From the NCBI RefSeq assembly GCF_030817355.1, contig NZ_JAUSZH010000001.1, forward strand, positions 1,674,001 to 1,738,000: a stretch of DNA of 64,000 bases. The letters are read 5' to 3'. Source of the stretch: Streptomyces sp. V1I1 (GTDB lineage: Bacteria > Actinomycetota > Actinomycetes > Streptomycetales > Streptomycetaceae). The translations under genes were made by a program, and so were the position numbers. Of this stretch, positions 26,204-35,104 are shown piece by piece (positions within the stretch are counted from its first letter, which is position 1; each line of letters opens with the position of its first letter). The notes below the pieces were generated by a model. It worked only from the letters and a program-made list of their open reading frames with translations, was not told the origin of the DNA and made no database searches.

Positions 26204-27325
26204 TCAGGATTCCGGCGACGCGATCCGGTCGGTGATCAGGTGCATTTCGGAGTCCGCGAGGAATCGCGACATCTCCTTCTTGGTGGTCGGCATGCCGTCC
26301 TCGCCGTTGGCGAGCAGCCGGGCGAGGGTGGCTGCCTTGCGGGGTCCGCTGACGCCGAGCGCCAGGGCGGGCTGCGCGTCGAGCTTGCCGCTCACATCGA
26401 CGAGGCGGACGACGATGTCGTCGCGCTGGAAGATGGTGCTGCTCGCGATGGGGCTCTGTGGGTTCTCGGCCGCCGCCTCGTCCTGCTTGGCGAGCAGCCG
26501 GGCCAGCGCCATTCCGCAGCCCTCCTTGGCCGGGTAGTAGAGCGCGTGGCGGCTCAGCTCGGCGGGGTTTCGCCCGTCGCCCGCCACATGGTGGACCGCC
26601 GGGAGAGCCGCCCGGGTGAAGAACATCCGGGCGGAGTCGGGGTCCTCAAGGTCCCGGTCCTGTTCCAGATACGGGTTGATGGCTTCCTCCACGGCCCTGA
26701 CCTCGGGCTGCCTGGCCACATGGCGCAGTCCGGCGAGAAGGTCGCCCTGCACCTCGATCGCCCGCACGACACGGTTGCCGTGCATGAAGAGGGAGGTGCG
26801 GCGCAGGTGGGTGTTCTCGTCGACGCGGGCCGCCGGGGAGGTGTACCCGGACAGGATCTTCGCGACTTCCTTCTCGCTGCCCGGCTTCACCGTGAAGGTG
26901 AGGGCATGCCGTACGACGCCGTCGCCGACCCGGGGTGCGGCCTGGAGCCTGCCCTTGAGCTGTGCGGGTGTCTCGGTGAAGGCCTGTCCGGTCTCCCGCA
27001 GGACGCTGAAGCGCAGCGAGCGGGTGTCCCGTACGCAGTTGTGCAGCGGCTGAACCGTCGTCACGTGCTCCTCGCTGTTCACCCATGCGAGGAAGGGCGG
27101 GGCGCCCTCCCATTCGCTGGTGATGAGCCACTGCGAGGGGTTCTCGATCGACTGGCACAGCTGGTCGCTGATGTGGCCAGGGACCGATGCGACCTGATTG
27201 CGCAGATGCTCGTACGCCTCGAGGAACTGGTTCTGTGCGCCGTCTTGGAGGTCCAGCAGCAGCACGACCCGAAGCCTGGAGCCATCGAAGGCGGACTGCG
27301 ATATCCGTTCCGACAGGGTTGTCAT
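26204..27325 (-). CDS. whiE-ORFI: SchA/CurD-like spore-pigment protein
   Basis: 373 aa. Internal duplication is apparent: two SchA/CurD-type domains with 'VVLLLDLQDGAQNQFLEAYEHLRNQV' and 'ALTFTVKPGSEKEVAKIL'-like halves, plus 'MFFTRAAL' and 'YYPAKEGCGM'. This ORF is found in most spore-pigment clusters and its biochemical function is unknown. It is the first gene of the minus-strand operon, with SD AAGGAG 9 nt before ATG 27325, and faces the divergent hydroxylase across 263 bp. Confidence 0.88.
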   Translation of the reverse strand: MTTLSERISQSAFDGSRLRVVLLLDLQDGAQNQFLEAYEHLRNQVASVPGHISDQLCQSIENPSQWLITSEWEGAPPFLAWVNSEEHVTTVQPLHNCVRDTRSLRFSVLRETGQAFTETPAQLKGRLQAAPRVGDGVVRHALTFTVKPGSEKEVAKILSGYTSPAARVDENTHLRRTSLFMHGNRVVRAIEVQGDLLAGLRHVARQPEVRAVEEAINPYLEQDRDLEDPDSARMFFTRAALPAVHHVAGDGRNPAELSRHALYYPAKEGCGMALARLLAKQDEAAAENPQSPIASSTIFQRDDIVVRLVDVSGKLDAQPALALGVSGPRKAATLARLLANGEDGMPTTKKEMSRFLADSEMHLITDRIASPES

Positions 27326-27588
27326 CGTTCACACTCCTTATCGACAGCTCGGCCGCCACGTGCCGTGGCTCCTCGTCCGTCGTCGGTGGAATCCGCCCGG
27401 GTTTCAACCACCCTGCGGATACGGACGGTCCGCCTCCCTGGCTCGGGTGGCGCTCCCGCAATTGATCGTGGTCCGGTACTTCGACTGGCGCGAGAGCTGA
27501 GAACCAAGCGGGTGAATGGGCGAGGGAACCGTTCCCCCAGAGGGCATGAAAGTTCCATCCCCCCGGGCGGCAGGAGCTGGAGCGACTC
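27326..27588. promoter_or_regulatory. Divergent whiE promoter region
   Basis: 263 bp separate whiE ORFI (minus) and ORFVIII (plus). Within it are GCCACG-TGC-CGTGGC (27355-27369) and a perfect inverted repeat GGGAAC-C-GTTCCC (27524-27536) 53 bp before ORFVIII. In S. coelicolor both divergent whiE promoters are developmentally regulated, one requiring sigma-F. I could see a rough GTTT...GGATAC pair near 27400-27425 but its spacing is short, so no promoter is assigned. Confidence 0.5.
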
Positions 27589-29229
27589 ATGGCAGATATG
27601 GAAGAGAACGTCGACCACCGCGTACCGGTCCTCATCGTGGGCGGCTCCTTGGTGGGCCTGTCCACGTCGCTGTTTCTGGGCCGCCACGGCGTCAGACATC
27701 TGCTGGTCGAAAAACACTCGGGCACCTCGATGCACCCGCGCGGACGCGGCAACAACGTGCGGACGATGGAGCTGTTCCGGGGCGCCGAGGTGGAGGCGGA
27801 CATCCGGCAGGCCGCGTCGGTCCTCGCGGACAACCACGGCATCCTGCAGGCGGGCTCGCTGACCGGCGACGACCAGGAGTGGCTGTTCAAGGAGATCGAC
27901 CCCGGCGGCGGGCTGGCCCGCTTCAGCCCGACGACATGGTGCCTGTGCAGCCAGAACGACCTTGAACCCGTGCTGCTGGACCGTGCCCGCGCGCAAGGCG
28001 GCGACGTGCGGTTCTCCACCGAACTGCTGAGCTTCGAGCAGGACTCGACGGGCGTGATGGCGGTCCTGAAGAACCGGGACACCGGTGAGCACAGCACCGT
28101 GCGTGCCGACTATCTCGTCGCGGCCGACGGGCCTCGTAGCCCCGTCAGGGAACAGCTGCGCATCGGCCAGACCGGCAACGGCGATCTGTTCCACAACGTG
28201 AGCATCGCCTTCCGCTCCCGTCGGCTCATGGACGCGGTGGGAGACCGGCGCTTCATCGTCTGCTATCTGACCAACCCCGAAGCGGACGGGGCCCTGCTGC
28301 CGGTGGACAACCGGGAGCTGTGGGTGTTCCACGCGCCCTGGCACCCCGAGCGGGGCGAGGCACTCGAGGACTTCACCGACGAGCGCTGCGCCGAGCACAT
28401 CCGCAAGGCAACCGGTGCGCCGGGCCTGGACGTTGAGATCACCGGCAAGGCGCCGTGGCACGCCGCGGAACGGGTTGCCGGGAGCTACTCGTCAGGCCGG
28501 GTCTTCCTGGCCGGCGACTCGGCCCACGAGATGTCCCCGACCGGGGCGTTCGGCTCCAACACCGGCATCCAGGACGCCCACAACCTGGCCTGGAAGCTCG
28601 CGCTGGTGCTGGACGGATCGGCGGGTCCCGGGCTGCTCGAGACGTACGACGCGGAGCGGCGCCCGGTGGCGCGCGCGACGAGCGAACGCGCCTCGTCCCG
28701 CTCGGCGGAACACAGCCACCCCGGCTACGCACCCGCGGTCACCCCGGGCGGCGGGCGCAAGGGCGGGATCCTCTCGGTGGCGATGGGTTACAGCTATCTG
28801 CACGGCGCGGTCCTGGGCGTCGCCCCGGACCGGCCCATCGTGCCGGAGCGCATGGAGCTGATGGGCGCACCCGGCACCCGCGCCCCGCACATGTGGGTCG
28901 GCGGGCCCACCGGGCGGGTGTCCACCCTGGACCTCTACGAGCGGTCGTTCGTGCTGCTCAGCGCGGCGGGCACCGCGTGGCAGGCAGCGGCGCGGAGGGT
29001 CGCGGAGCGGCTGTCCGTGCAGTTGGACGCGTACGCGGTCGGTGCGGGTCCGGACGCCGATCTGGTCCCCGAGGGCGATGCAGACTGGGCCGCAATGCAC
29101 GGCACCACGCCCGAGGGCGCGCTGCTGGTACGCCCGGACGGCTTCGTGGCCTGGCGTTCGCCGGGCGCCGTCCAGGATCCGGAGGCGACGCTCCACGCGG
29201 CGATGAGCACGCTGCTGAGTCGCGCCTGA
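27589..29229 (+). CDS. whiE-ORFVIII: FAD-dependent aromatic hydroxylase of the spore-pigment cluster
   Basis: 546 aa PHBH-like monooxygenase. N-terminal FAD motif 'VLIVGGSLVGLSTSLFLGRHG', middle 'YLVAADGPRSPVREQL' (DG motif) and 'RVFLAGDSAHEMSPTGAFGSNTGIQDAHNLAWKL' region (read as separate GD and PxxxxGxN motifs), plus a C-terminal thioredoxin-like domain. In whiE, ORFVIII tailors the pigment. ATG 27589 follows GGAGCTGGAG; a second ATG at 27598 is possible. Confidence 0.92.
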   Translation: MADMEENVDHRVPVLIVGGSLVGLSTSLFLGRHGVRHLLVEKHSGTSMHPRGRGNNVRTMELFRGAEVEADIRQAASVLADNHGILQAGSLTGDDQEWLFKEIDPGGGLARFSPTTWCLCSQNDLEPVLLDRARAQGGDVRFSTELLSFEQDSTGVMAVLKNRDTGEHSTVRADYLVAADGPRSPVREQLRIGQTGNGDLFHNVSIAFRSRRLMDAVGDRRFIVCYLTNPEADGALLPVDNRELWVFHAPWHPERGEALEDFTDERCAEHIRKATGAPGLDVEITGKAPWHAAERVAGSYSSGRVFLAGDSAHEMSPTGAFGSNTGIQDAHNLAWKLALVLDGSAGPGLLETYDAERRPVARATSERASSRSAEHSHPGYAPAVTPGGGRKGGILSVAMGYSYLHGAVLGVAPDRPIVPERMELMGAPGTRAPHMWVGGPTGRVSTLDLYERSFVLLSAAGTAWQAAARRVAERLSVQLDAYAVGAGPDADLVPEGDADWAAMHGTTPEGALLVRPDGFVAWRSPGAVQDPEATLHAAMSTLLSRA

Positions 29230-29369
29230 CCGACGTCCCGCTACCCCACCCAGGCGCAGATCCGCGGGCCGGACCACACTAAATCTGTGGCGAACCCGTC
29301 GCGCGTGCGGCCTTTGCGCTCTACGGTGCGCAGATAGCTCTGCGTATGGGGGAGGTGTAGAACTAGGAC

Positions 29370-32051
29370 ATGGCCGCACGCTACGGCCGCCCGCGCTCGG
29401 TTCTACGGATGCGAACTGTCGCAGGCCAGGTCTTTCTCCTGCAATTGGCGATCGTGGTGTTGCTCGTCGCGGCCGCCATGGTCGCGCTCGTCCTGCAGTC
29501 CAGGTCCGACAGCGAGCGCGAGGCCCGCAACCGGTCGGTCGCCGTCGCCGAGACCTTCGCCAATTCGCCGGGCATCGAGGCGGCACTGAAGAGTCCCGAT
29601 CCGACGGCCGTGCTCCAGCCGCGCGCCGAAGAGGCCCGTAAGCGGTCCGGCGTCGACTTCATCGTCGTCACCAACACCGACGGAATCCGCTACACCCACC
29701 CGCTGCCCGACCGGATCGGGAAGAAGTTCGTCGGCAATCTGGGGCCCGCGCTGGCCGGCGGCGTCACGACCGAGAAGATCATCGGGACGATCGGGCCGCT
29801 CGTCCAGGCGGTGGTGCCGGTCAAGGGACGTGATGGCTCGGTCGTCGGCCTGGTGTCCGCCGGGATCACGATCGCGCATGTCAGCAATGTCGTCGAGGAG
29901 CAGTTCCCCCTTCTGTTCGCGGCCACCGGGGCGGTGCTTCTCGTCACCACCGGCGGTACGGCACTGGTGACCCGACGGCTGCGCCGCCAGACCCACGGCC
30001 TCGGCCCGGCCGAGATGACCCGGATGTACGAGCATCACGACGCGGTGCTGCATGCCGTACGCGAGGGCGTGCTCATCGTCGGCGGTGACGGGCGGCTGCT
30101 GCTCGCCAACGACGAGGCGCGCAGGCTGCTCAATCTGCCGTCGGACGTGGAAGGCCGCCCGGTCACCGAGCTCGGCCTTGACCCGCTCACCGCCCGGCTG
30201 CTCGCCTCCGGGCGGACCGCCACCGACGAGGTGCATCTGGTCGGGGACCGGCTGCTCGCCGTGAACCAGCGGCCGACGGACCAGGACGGCGGCCCGCCGG
30301 GCAGCGTCGCGACGCTGCGCGACACCACCGAGCTGCGGGCGCTGACCGGGAAGGCGGATGTGGCACGGGGGCGTCTGAAGCTGCTGTACGACGCCGGTAC
30401 GGAGATCGGCACCACCCTCGACGTGGTGCGCACCTGCGAGGAGCTGGCGGAGTTCGCCGCGGCCCGGTTCGCCGACTACGCCACCGTCGACCTGGTGGAG
30501 GAGGTGCTGCGCGGCGAGGAGCCGACTGCCGCGGGCACCAACCACGACATGCGGCGTATGGCCTTCAGGGGACGGCGGGACGACACCGCGCTCTACCCGC
30601 TGGGCAAGCTGATCCGCTTTGTGCCGTCCACGCCGCTGGGTTTCGGCATCCGCAGGGGCGAGGCGGTCATGGAGGCCGATCTGACCGCGTACGCCGGATG
30701 GCAGGAGCAGGATCCGGTGCGGGCCAGGAAGCTCGTCGAGCACGGAATCCACTCGATGATCGCGGTGCCGTTGCGCGCCCGCGGCGTGATTCTGGGCGTG
30801 GCGATGTTCTGGCGCTCCGAGAAGCCCGAACCGTTCGAGGAGGAGGACCTGTCCCTCGCGGAGGAGCTGGTCGCGAGGGCCGCGGTCAGCATCGACAACG
30901 CCCGCCGTTACACCCGCGAGCACACCATGGCGGTGACCCTCCAGCGCAGTCTGCTGCCGCGCGGCCTGCCCGAGCAGAACGCCATCGACGTCGCCTACCG
31001 CTACCGGCCCGCGCAGGCCGGGCTCGGCGGGCTCGGCGGTGTCGGCGGGGACTGGTTCGACATCATCCCGCTGCCTGGCGCCCGGGTGGCGCTCGTGGTG
31101 GGCGACGTCGTGGGCCACGGCCTGCACGCCGCGGCGACCATGGGCCGGCTGCGGACCGCGGTCCACAATTTCTCCAGCCTTGATCTGCCGCCCGACGAGC
31201 TCCTGTGGCACCTCGACGAGCTGGTCGCCCGCATCGACCAGGACGAGACCGCGGACGGCACGGAGGGGGTCACCGGAGCCACCTGCATCTACGTGATCTA
31301 CAACCCGGTGTCCGGACACTGCACGATGTCACGGGCCGGCCATCTCCAGCCCGTCATCGTCCACCCGGACGGCACCGCGGTCTTCGCCGATGTGCCCGGC
31401 GGCCCGCCGCTCGGGCTCGGCGGACTGCCCTTCGAGACCCTGGACCTTCAGCTGCCCGAGGACAGCCGCCTGGTCCTGTACACGGACGGGCTCGTGGAGG
31501 ACCGCGACCGCGACATCGACGACGGCCTGGCGCTGCTGCGCCAGACGCTGGCGGAGCACGCGGACCGGAGCCCGGAGGAAACCTGCGAGGCGGTGCTGAA
31601 GGAGCTGCTGCCGGAACGCCCGCGCGACGACATCGCGCTGCTCGTCGGCCGTACGCGCGTCCTGGACTCCAGCCGGGTGACCGACTGGGAGGTGCCGTCC
31701 GACCCGTCGGCCGTGGGCGAGGTGCGGTCCGCCGTCTCCCGCAAGCTGGCCGAGTGGGGTCTGGAGGAGGAGGCCTTCACGACGGAGCTGATCCTCAGCG
31801 AGCTGGTCACCAACGCGATCCGGTATGCCACGGGCCCGATCCGCGTACGGCTGATCCGTGACCGCTCCCTGATCTGCGAGGTCTCGGACCACAGCAGCAC
31901 GTCCCCGCACCTGCGCCAGGCGGCGACCACCGACGAGGGCGGCCGGGGGCTGTTCCTGGTCGCCCAGTTCGCGGAACGCTGGGGCACGCGGTACACCTCG
32001 GACGGCAAGGTCATCTGGACGGAACAGCCACTGCCGGCCGAGGGGCAGTGA
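29370..32051 (+). CDS. Multi-domain SpoIIE-type phosphatase with extracytoplasmic sensor
   Basis: 893 aa. TM helix 1 (about 21-44), an extracytoplasmic Cache/DcuS-like sensor (about 45-175, 'VVTNTDGIRYTHPLPDRIGKKFVG'), TM2 (about 178-200), then PAS (about 220-320), GAF (about 340-525) and a SpoIIE/PP2C phosphatase (about 540-760; 'GDWFDIIPL', 'GDVVGHG', 'LYTDGLVEDRDRDIDDGL', 'RPRDDIALLV'). A C-terminal GHKL ATPase (about 770-890; 'SELVTNAIRYAT' and 'DEGGRGLFLVAQFAERWG') follows. It would combine phosphatase and anti-sigma kinase outputs in one membrane sensor. The sensor resembles CitA/DcuS ligand domains, suggesting a carboxylate signal, which is inference. Confidence 0.88.
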   Translation: MAARYGRPRSVLRMRTVAGQVFLLQLAIVVLLVAAAMVALVLQSRSDSEREARNRSVAVAETFANSPGIEAALKSPDPTAVLQPRAEEARKRSGVDFIVVTNTDGIRYTHPLPDRIGKKFVGNLGPALAGGVTTEKIIGTIGPLVQAVVPVKGRDGSVVGLVSAGITIAHVSNVVEEQFPLLFAATGAVLLVTTGGTALVTRRLRRQTHGLGPAEMTRMYEHHDAVLHAVREGVLIVGGDGRLLLANDEARRLLNLPSDVEGRPVTELGLDPLTARLLASGRTATDEVHLVGDRLLAVNQRPTDQDGGPPGSVATLRDTTELRALTGKADVARGRLKLLYDAGTEIGTTLDVVRTCEELAEFAAARFADYATVDLVEEVLRGEEPTAAGTNHDMRRMAFRGRRDDTALYPLGKLIRFVPSTPLGFGIRRGEAVMEADLTAYAGWQEQDPVRARKLVEHGIHSMIAVPLRARGVILGVAMFWRSEKPEPFEEEDLSLAEELVARAAVSIDNARRYTREHTMAVTLQRSLLPRGLPEQNAIDVAYRYRPAQAGLGGLGGVGGDWFDIIPLPGARVALVVGDVVGHGLHAAATMGRLRTAVHNFSSLDLPPDELLWHLDELVARIDQDETADGTEGVTGATCIYVIYNPVSGHCTMSRAGHLQPVIVHPDGTAVFADVPGGPPLGLGGLPFETLDLQLPEDSRLVLYTDGLVEDRDRDIDDGLALLRQTLAEHADRSPEETCEAVLKELLPERPRDDIALLVGRTRVLDSSRVTDWEVPSDPSAVGEVRSAVSRKLAEWGLEEEAFTTELILSELVTNAIRYATGPIRVRLIRDRSLICEVSDHSSTSPHLRQAATTDEGGRGLFLVAQFAERWGTRYTSDGKVIWTEQPLPAEGQ

Positions 32052-32060
32052 GCGTGGGTG

Positions 32061-32639
32061 TCAGCCGGCCTCCGGGCCCAGCGGGCGTCCGCACCTCATG
32101 TTCCAGCGGCCCCCGCGCCCGGTGAGTTCCGTCAGGGTCAGAGGCGCGACGTCCAAGCGCCAGAACGCCTCAGGTGGCAGGGACAGAGCCTGCACGATCG
32201 CCGCCCGCGTCACCGCCGGGTCGACGACCGCGAGGACACGGCCCGCGTCGGGCGGGAGCGACTCCAGCCACGCGCCCACCCGCGTGCACAGCGACCGCAG
32301 CGACTCGCCGCCGTGCGGTGCGCACGACGGGTCACTGAGCCACGCCGACACCGACTCCGGCTCGCCGGCGCTCACTTCGTCCAGTCGTCGCCCACGCCAG
32401 CGGCCCAAGTCCCAGTCGCCGAGGGCCTCGGCGGGCTCCGCCCGCAGGCCCAACTCGGCGGCTGTCTCCCGGCAGCGCGCGGACGGGCCGCTCAAGAGCC
32501 GGTCGGCGCGAGGCAGCGCACCCGCGGCGGCGCGGGCGCGGCGTGCTCCCGACGCGTCCAGCGGCGCGTCGCCGTCGAAGCGGGCCTCCCGCAGCGCCGT
32601 GTTCGTCGCAGGTGAGACCAACATCACCCGTACCGTCAT
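32061..32639 (-). CDS. Histidine-phosphatase-fold protein lacking catalytic histidines
   Basis: About 192 aa from ATG 32639 (an in-frame ATG at 32669 adds ten residues). The phosphoglycerate-mutase/CobC fold is recognisable: 'LLSGPSARCRETAAELGL', 'LGDWDLGRWRGRRLDEV' and 'HGGESLRSLCTRVGAWL'. However, the N-terminal RHG motif is 'MLVSPATN', and the second catalytic His region is 'VLAVVDPAVTRAAIV'. Both histidines are therefore missing and it is unlikely to be an active phosphatase. Adjacency to the cobalamin riboswitch and cobalt transporter hints at a cobalamin-linked role, as for alpha-ribazole phosphatase relatives. Confidence 0.7.
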   Translation of the reverse strand: MTVRVMLVSPATNTALREARFDGDAPLDASGARRARAAAGALPRADRLLSGPSARCRETAAELGLRAEPAEALGDWDLGRWRGRRLDEVSAGEPESVSAWLSDPSCAPHGGESLRSLCTRVGAWLESLPPDAGRVLAVVDPAVTRAAIVQALSLPPEAFWRLDVAPLTLTELTGRGGRWNMRCGRPLGPEAG

Positions 32640-32744
32640 CCCGTGCGCTCCCCTCCCCTTCGCGGCCAAGGAACAAGCACATCATGGGCGTTCGGGCGCC
32701 CGTTCACGCGCCCCTGCGCCGTAGCGGTGCAGGCCCGCAAGCGG

Positions 32745-32860
32745 TACGGTCTCGTGGACATTGACGACGGTGTGACGGAAGCCCGGTGAGAATCCGGCAC
32801 GGTCGCGCCACTGTGTACCCGTTCCCCGCGGGAAGTCAGACCCAGCACCTTCGTCTCAGG
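32745..32860 (+). ncRNA. Cobalamin (AdoCbl) riboswitch
   Basis: The conserved core reads GGAAGCCCGGTGAGAATCC then GGCACGGTCGCGCCACTGT (from about 32780), followed by 'GGGAAGTCAGACCCAGC' (B12 box, about 32830-32847). This is the standard cobalamin riboswitch in the leader of cbtB. It ends about 40 nt before ATG 32901 and probably reduces cbtBA expression when coenzyme B12 is ample. Exact 5' and 3' limits are approximate. Confidence 0.93.
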
Positions 32861-32900
32861 CACCACGATCGGGACGCGTGTTCCCCCAGGAGGTTCTGCC

Positions 32901-33116
32901 ATGGCACAGTCTGTTGCGCCCGCCACCGCCGCACCGGCCATCACCCCCATCTCGCTCACGGCCATCGCCCCCTGGGCGCTCTTCTTCGGCGTTCTGATGC
33001 TGGTTCTGCTCTACTTCGTCGGCGCGGAGCAGGGCGCCACCTCGCTCATCTCCGGCGAGAACGTCCACGAGTGGGTCCACGACGGACGCCATCTGCTCGG
33101 ATTCCCCTGCCACTAG
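32901..33116 (+). CDS. cbtB: Cobalt transporter subunit CbtB
   Basis: 71 aa, one TM helix (about 25-45) and the diagnostic His-rich C-terminus 'ENVHEWVHDGRHLLGFPCH'. CbtB and CbtA form a cobalt permease controlled by B12 riboswitches in many bacteria. ATG 32901 follows CCAGGAGG at 7-8 nt. The riboswitch directly upstream supports the call. Confidence 0.92.
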   Translation: MAQSVAPATAAPAITPISLTAIAPWALFFGVLMLVLLYFVGAEQGATSLISGENVHEWVHDGRHLLGFPCH

Positions 33117-33144
33117 AACTTCTTCAGAGCTCAGGGGAAACACC

Positions 33145-33912
33145 ATGAACTCCATATCTGTCAGAGGCCTGCTCGGCCGCGGCATGCTCGCGGGCCTGGT
33201 CGCCGGCGTCTTCGCTCTCGTCGTCGCGTATCTGCTCGGTGAGTCCCCTGTGGACGCCGCCATCGCGTTCGAGGAGAGCCACAGCCATGAGCACGGCGGC
33301 GGCGAGGAACTCGTCAGCCGCGCCATGCAGTCCACGGGCGGTCTCGCCACGGGCGTACTGGTCTTCGCCGTCGCGATCGGCGGCATCGCCGCCCTCGCGT
33401 TCGCTGTCGCGCTGGGCCGCATCGGCCGGTTCGGACCGCGCGCCACAGCCTTGCTGGTCGCTCTCGGCGCGCTGCTGAGCGTGTACGTCGTGCCGTTCCT
33501 CAAGTACCCGCCGAACCCACCGGCCGTCGGTGACCCCGACACGATCGGCCAACGAACAACGCTGTACTTCCTGATGATCCTGCTCAGCGTCCTGCTCTCG
33601 GTCGCCGCGGTGATCCTCGGCAAGCGTCTGGCTCCCCGTCTTGGCAACTGGAACGCGACCGTCGCCGCCGCGGCCGCGTTCGTCGTCGCCGTCGGTCTCG
33701 CCTTCGCCTTCCTGCCCTCGTTCAACGAGGTGCCGAAGGGCTTCCCGGCAACCGTGGTCTGGGAGTTCCGGCTGGCCACGCTCGCCATCCAGGTCACGGT
33801 CTGGACCGTCTTCGGACTGGTCTTCGGTCACCTCGCCGAACGGCTCCTCACCCCGGAGGCTGCCGCGCAGGAGGGGAAGGTCGCATCGCGGGCGACAGCC
33901 GCCGCGAACTGA
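33145..33912 (+). CDS. cbtA: Cobalt transporter CbtA
   Basis: 255 aa with about six hydrophobic helices. The first periplasmic loop after TM1 has 'EESHSHEHGGGEELV', a metal-binding His cluster typical of CbtA. ATG 33145 is 28 bp after the cbtB stop, so both are expressed together under the cobalamin riboswitch. Confidence 0.9.
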   Translation: MNSISVRGLLGRGMLAGLVAGVFALVVAYLLGESPVDAAIAFEESHSHEHGGGEELVSRAMQSTGGLATGVLVFAVAIGGIAALAFAVALGRIGRFGPRATALLVALGALLSVYVVPFLKYPPNPPAVGDPDTIGQRTTLYFLMILLSVLLSVAAVILGKRLAPRLGNWNATVAAAAAFVVAVGLAFAFLPSFNEVPKGFPATVVWEFRLATLAIQVTVWTVFGLVFGHLAERLLTPEAAAQEGKVASRATAAAN

Positions 33913-33942
33913 CCGAGCTGGGCCTCCGCCCCGGACCCCGCG

Positions 33943-34036
33943 CCTCAATCTCCCGCCAGACTTCGTCTGGCGGGAGATTGAGGACACGGCCGAAGGCCGT
34001 ACTGGGGGTCCCCCCACGCCCGCAGGGCGTAGGGGA
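33943..34036. repeat. Terminator hairpin and adjoining palindromic arm (repeat-family copy 2)
   Basis: Perfect 19-bp arms (33943-33961, 33965-33983) with a TTC loop form the terminator between cbtA and the convergent binding-protein gene. It is followed by CGAAGG-type linker sequence and CTGGGGGTCCCCCC plus ACGCCCGCAGGGCGT (34002-34030), which folds as a second hairpin. The same composite occurs at 59620-59700 in the opposite orientation, and its second arm alone at 40820-40853. Confidence 0.8.
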
Positions 34037-34060
34037 CGGGTCTGCGGGCGCAGCCCCCGG

Positions 34061-34939
34061 TTATCCCGCAGACGCCTCCACCGCGTCCGCCACAGCGTCG
34101 AAGAAGCGTGCGTGCGCGAGGTGGCTGCACGGAATCTCGGGGTTCCACGGCACCAGCCGCGCCCGTCCCGCCACAGGCCGCCACGCCTCGATCGCGCTGA
34201 GCCGGTCGACCGGCAGAGCATTGGCGCGTACGTCGCTCAGCACGATGTCCGGCCGCAGCGACACGGCCGCGGTCCAGTCGACGGTGGACCAGCTGGCGCC
34301 CGGTCCGCACTCGGGCTCCACGAGGCCGATACCGCAGTCGGCCAGCGCCCGCAGGTCCGCCCAGGCTCGGGGCCTGGCGAGGTGGACACTGTCCCGGGTG
34401 GCGGGCGACAGCGCCAGTACGCGTAACCCGGCGGCCCGGGCCGCGAGGGTACGTAACCGGCCTTCCGCACGGGCGAGTTCCACCGCACCCGAGCTGTCGG
34501 CGTCCGCTCCGAGCGACCGGGCGAGCGCCGTGAACCGGTCGCGCACGTCACCGAGTGAGCGGCCCTGCCCCACGTCGAAAACCACCACCGGGACCCGTTC
34601 CTCGATGTACTTCGCCGTGTCCGGATCCAGGCCGTACACCTGATCGGTGCCGTAGGCGACGGCGACCACCAGGTCGGGGTCCGCCCGCAGGACCGCGTCC
34701 GCGTCCACGCGTGATCCCGACCCGAGATAGGCGATGTCCCCTACGGGCAGGGGGCCGGCCTTGGCCGGGTCTGCGGTGTCGCCGTCGTGGTTGGAACCGA
34801 AGATGCCCACCGGGCGAATGCCGTGGTCGAAGAGTGTCGCCCCGGCCTGGATGTAGGCGACCGGCCTCGACGGTGTGGTTGCCGCTGCCGCCAGGCGGCC
34901 GCGGTCGTCCAGGAATTCCCAGTCCTTCTTACGCGCCAT
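34061..34939 (-). CDS. BtuF-like periplasmic-binding-protein fold, no signal peptide
   Basis: 292 aa with the two-lobed helical-backbone binding fold of the BtuF/FhuD class: 'PVAYIQAGATLFDHGIRPVGIFG', 'ADAVLRADPDLVVAVAYG' and 'ADCGIGLVEP'. The N-terminus 'MARKKDWEFLDDRGRLAAAA' is charged and contains no signal peptide or lipobox Cys, so it probably stays cytoplasmic or starts elsewhere. No permease or ATPase partner is adjacent. Proximity to cbtBA suggests a corrinoid or metal-chelate ligand, which is inference. Confidence 0.7.
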   Translation of the reverse strand: MARKKDWEFLDDRGRLAAAATTPSRPVAYIQAGATLFDHGIRPVGIFGSNHDGDTADPAKAGPLPVGDIAYLGSGSRVDADAVLRADPDLVVAVAYGTDQVYGLDPDTAKYIEERVPVVVFDVGQGRSLGDVRDRFTALARSLGADADSSGAVELARAEGRLRTLAARAAGLRVLALSPATRDSVHLARPRAWADLRALADCGIGLVEPECGPGASWSTVDWTAAVSLRPDIVLSDVRANALPVDRLSAIEAWRPVAGRARLVPWNPEIPCSHLAHARFFDAVADAVEASAG

Positions 34940-35068
34940 ACCGTCCCCACCCCTGCCTATTGCCGGTTACAGATCGCGACGCCTCCCCCGAGGGCATCGA
35001 CGTTTGACTGCCCGGCGGGCTCGGCGGTCACTCATGCGGACCGTCGCCGTTTCAACCGCCTCTTGCTT

Positions 35069-35104
35069 CAACGACCCTGTGGCTCAACGACCCTGTGGCT
35101 CAAC
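35069..35104. repeat. 16-bp tandem repeat at the histidine-kinase stop
   Basis: CAACGACCCTGTGGCT appears twice in tandem (35069-35084, 35085-35100) and is followed by CAACG. The kinase stop codon (35100-35102) lies within the second junction. Probably slippage-derived. Confidence 0.7.

Noticed and set aside
27395..27430. Possible sigma-B/F-like promoter (GTTTC...GGATAC) before whiE genes
   Set aside because: The spacer is about 12 bp or shorter, outside the usual range, so not counted as a promoter.
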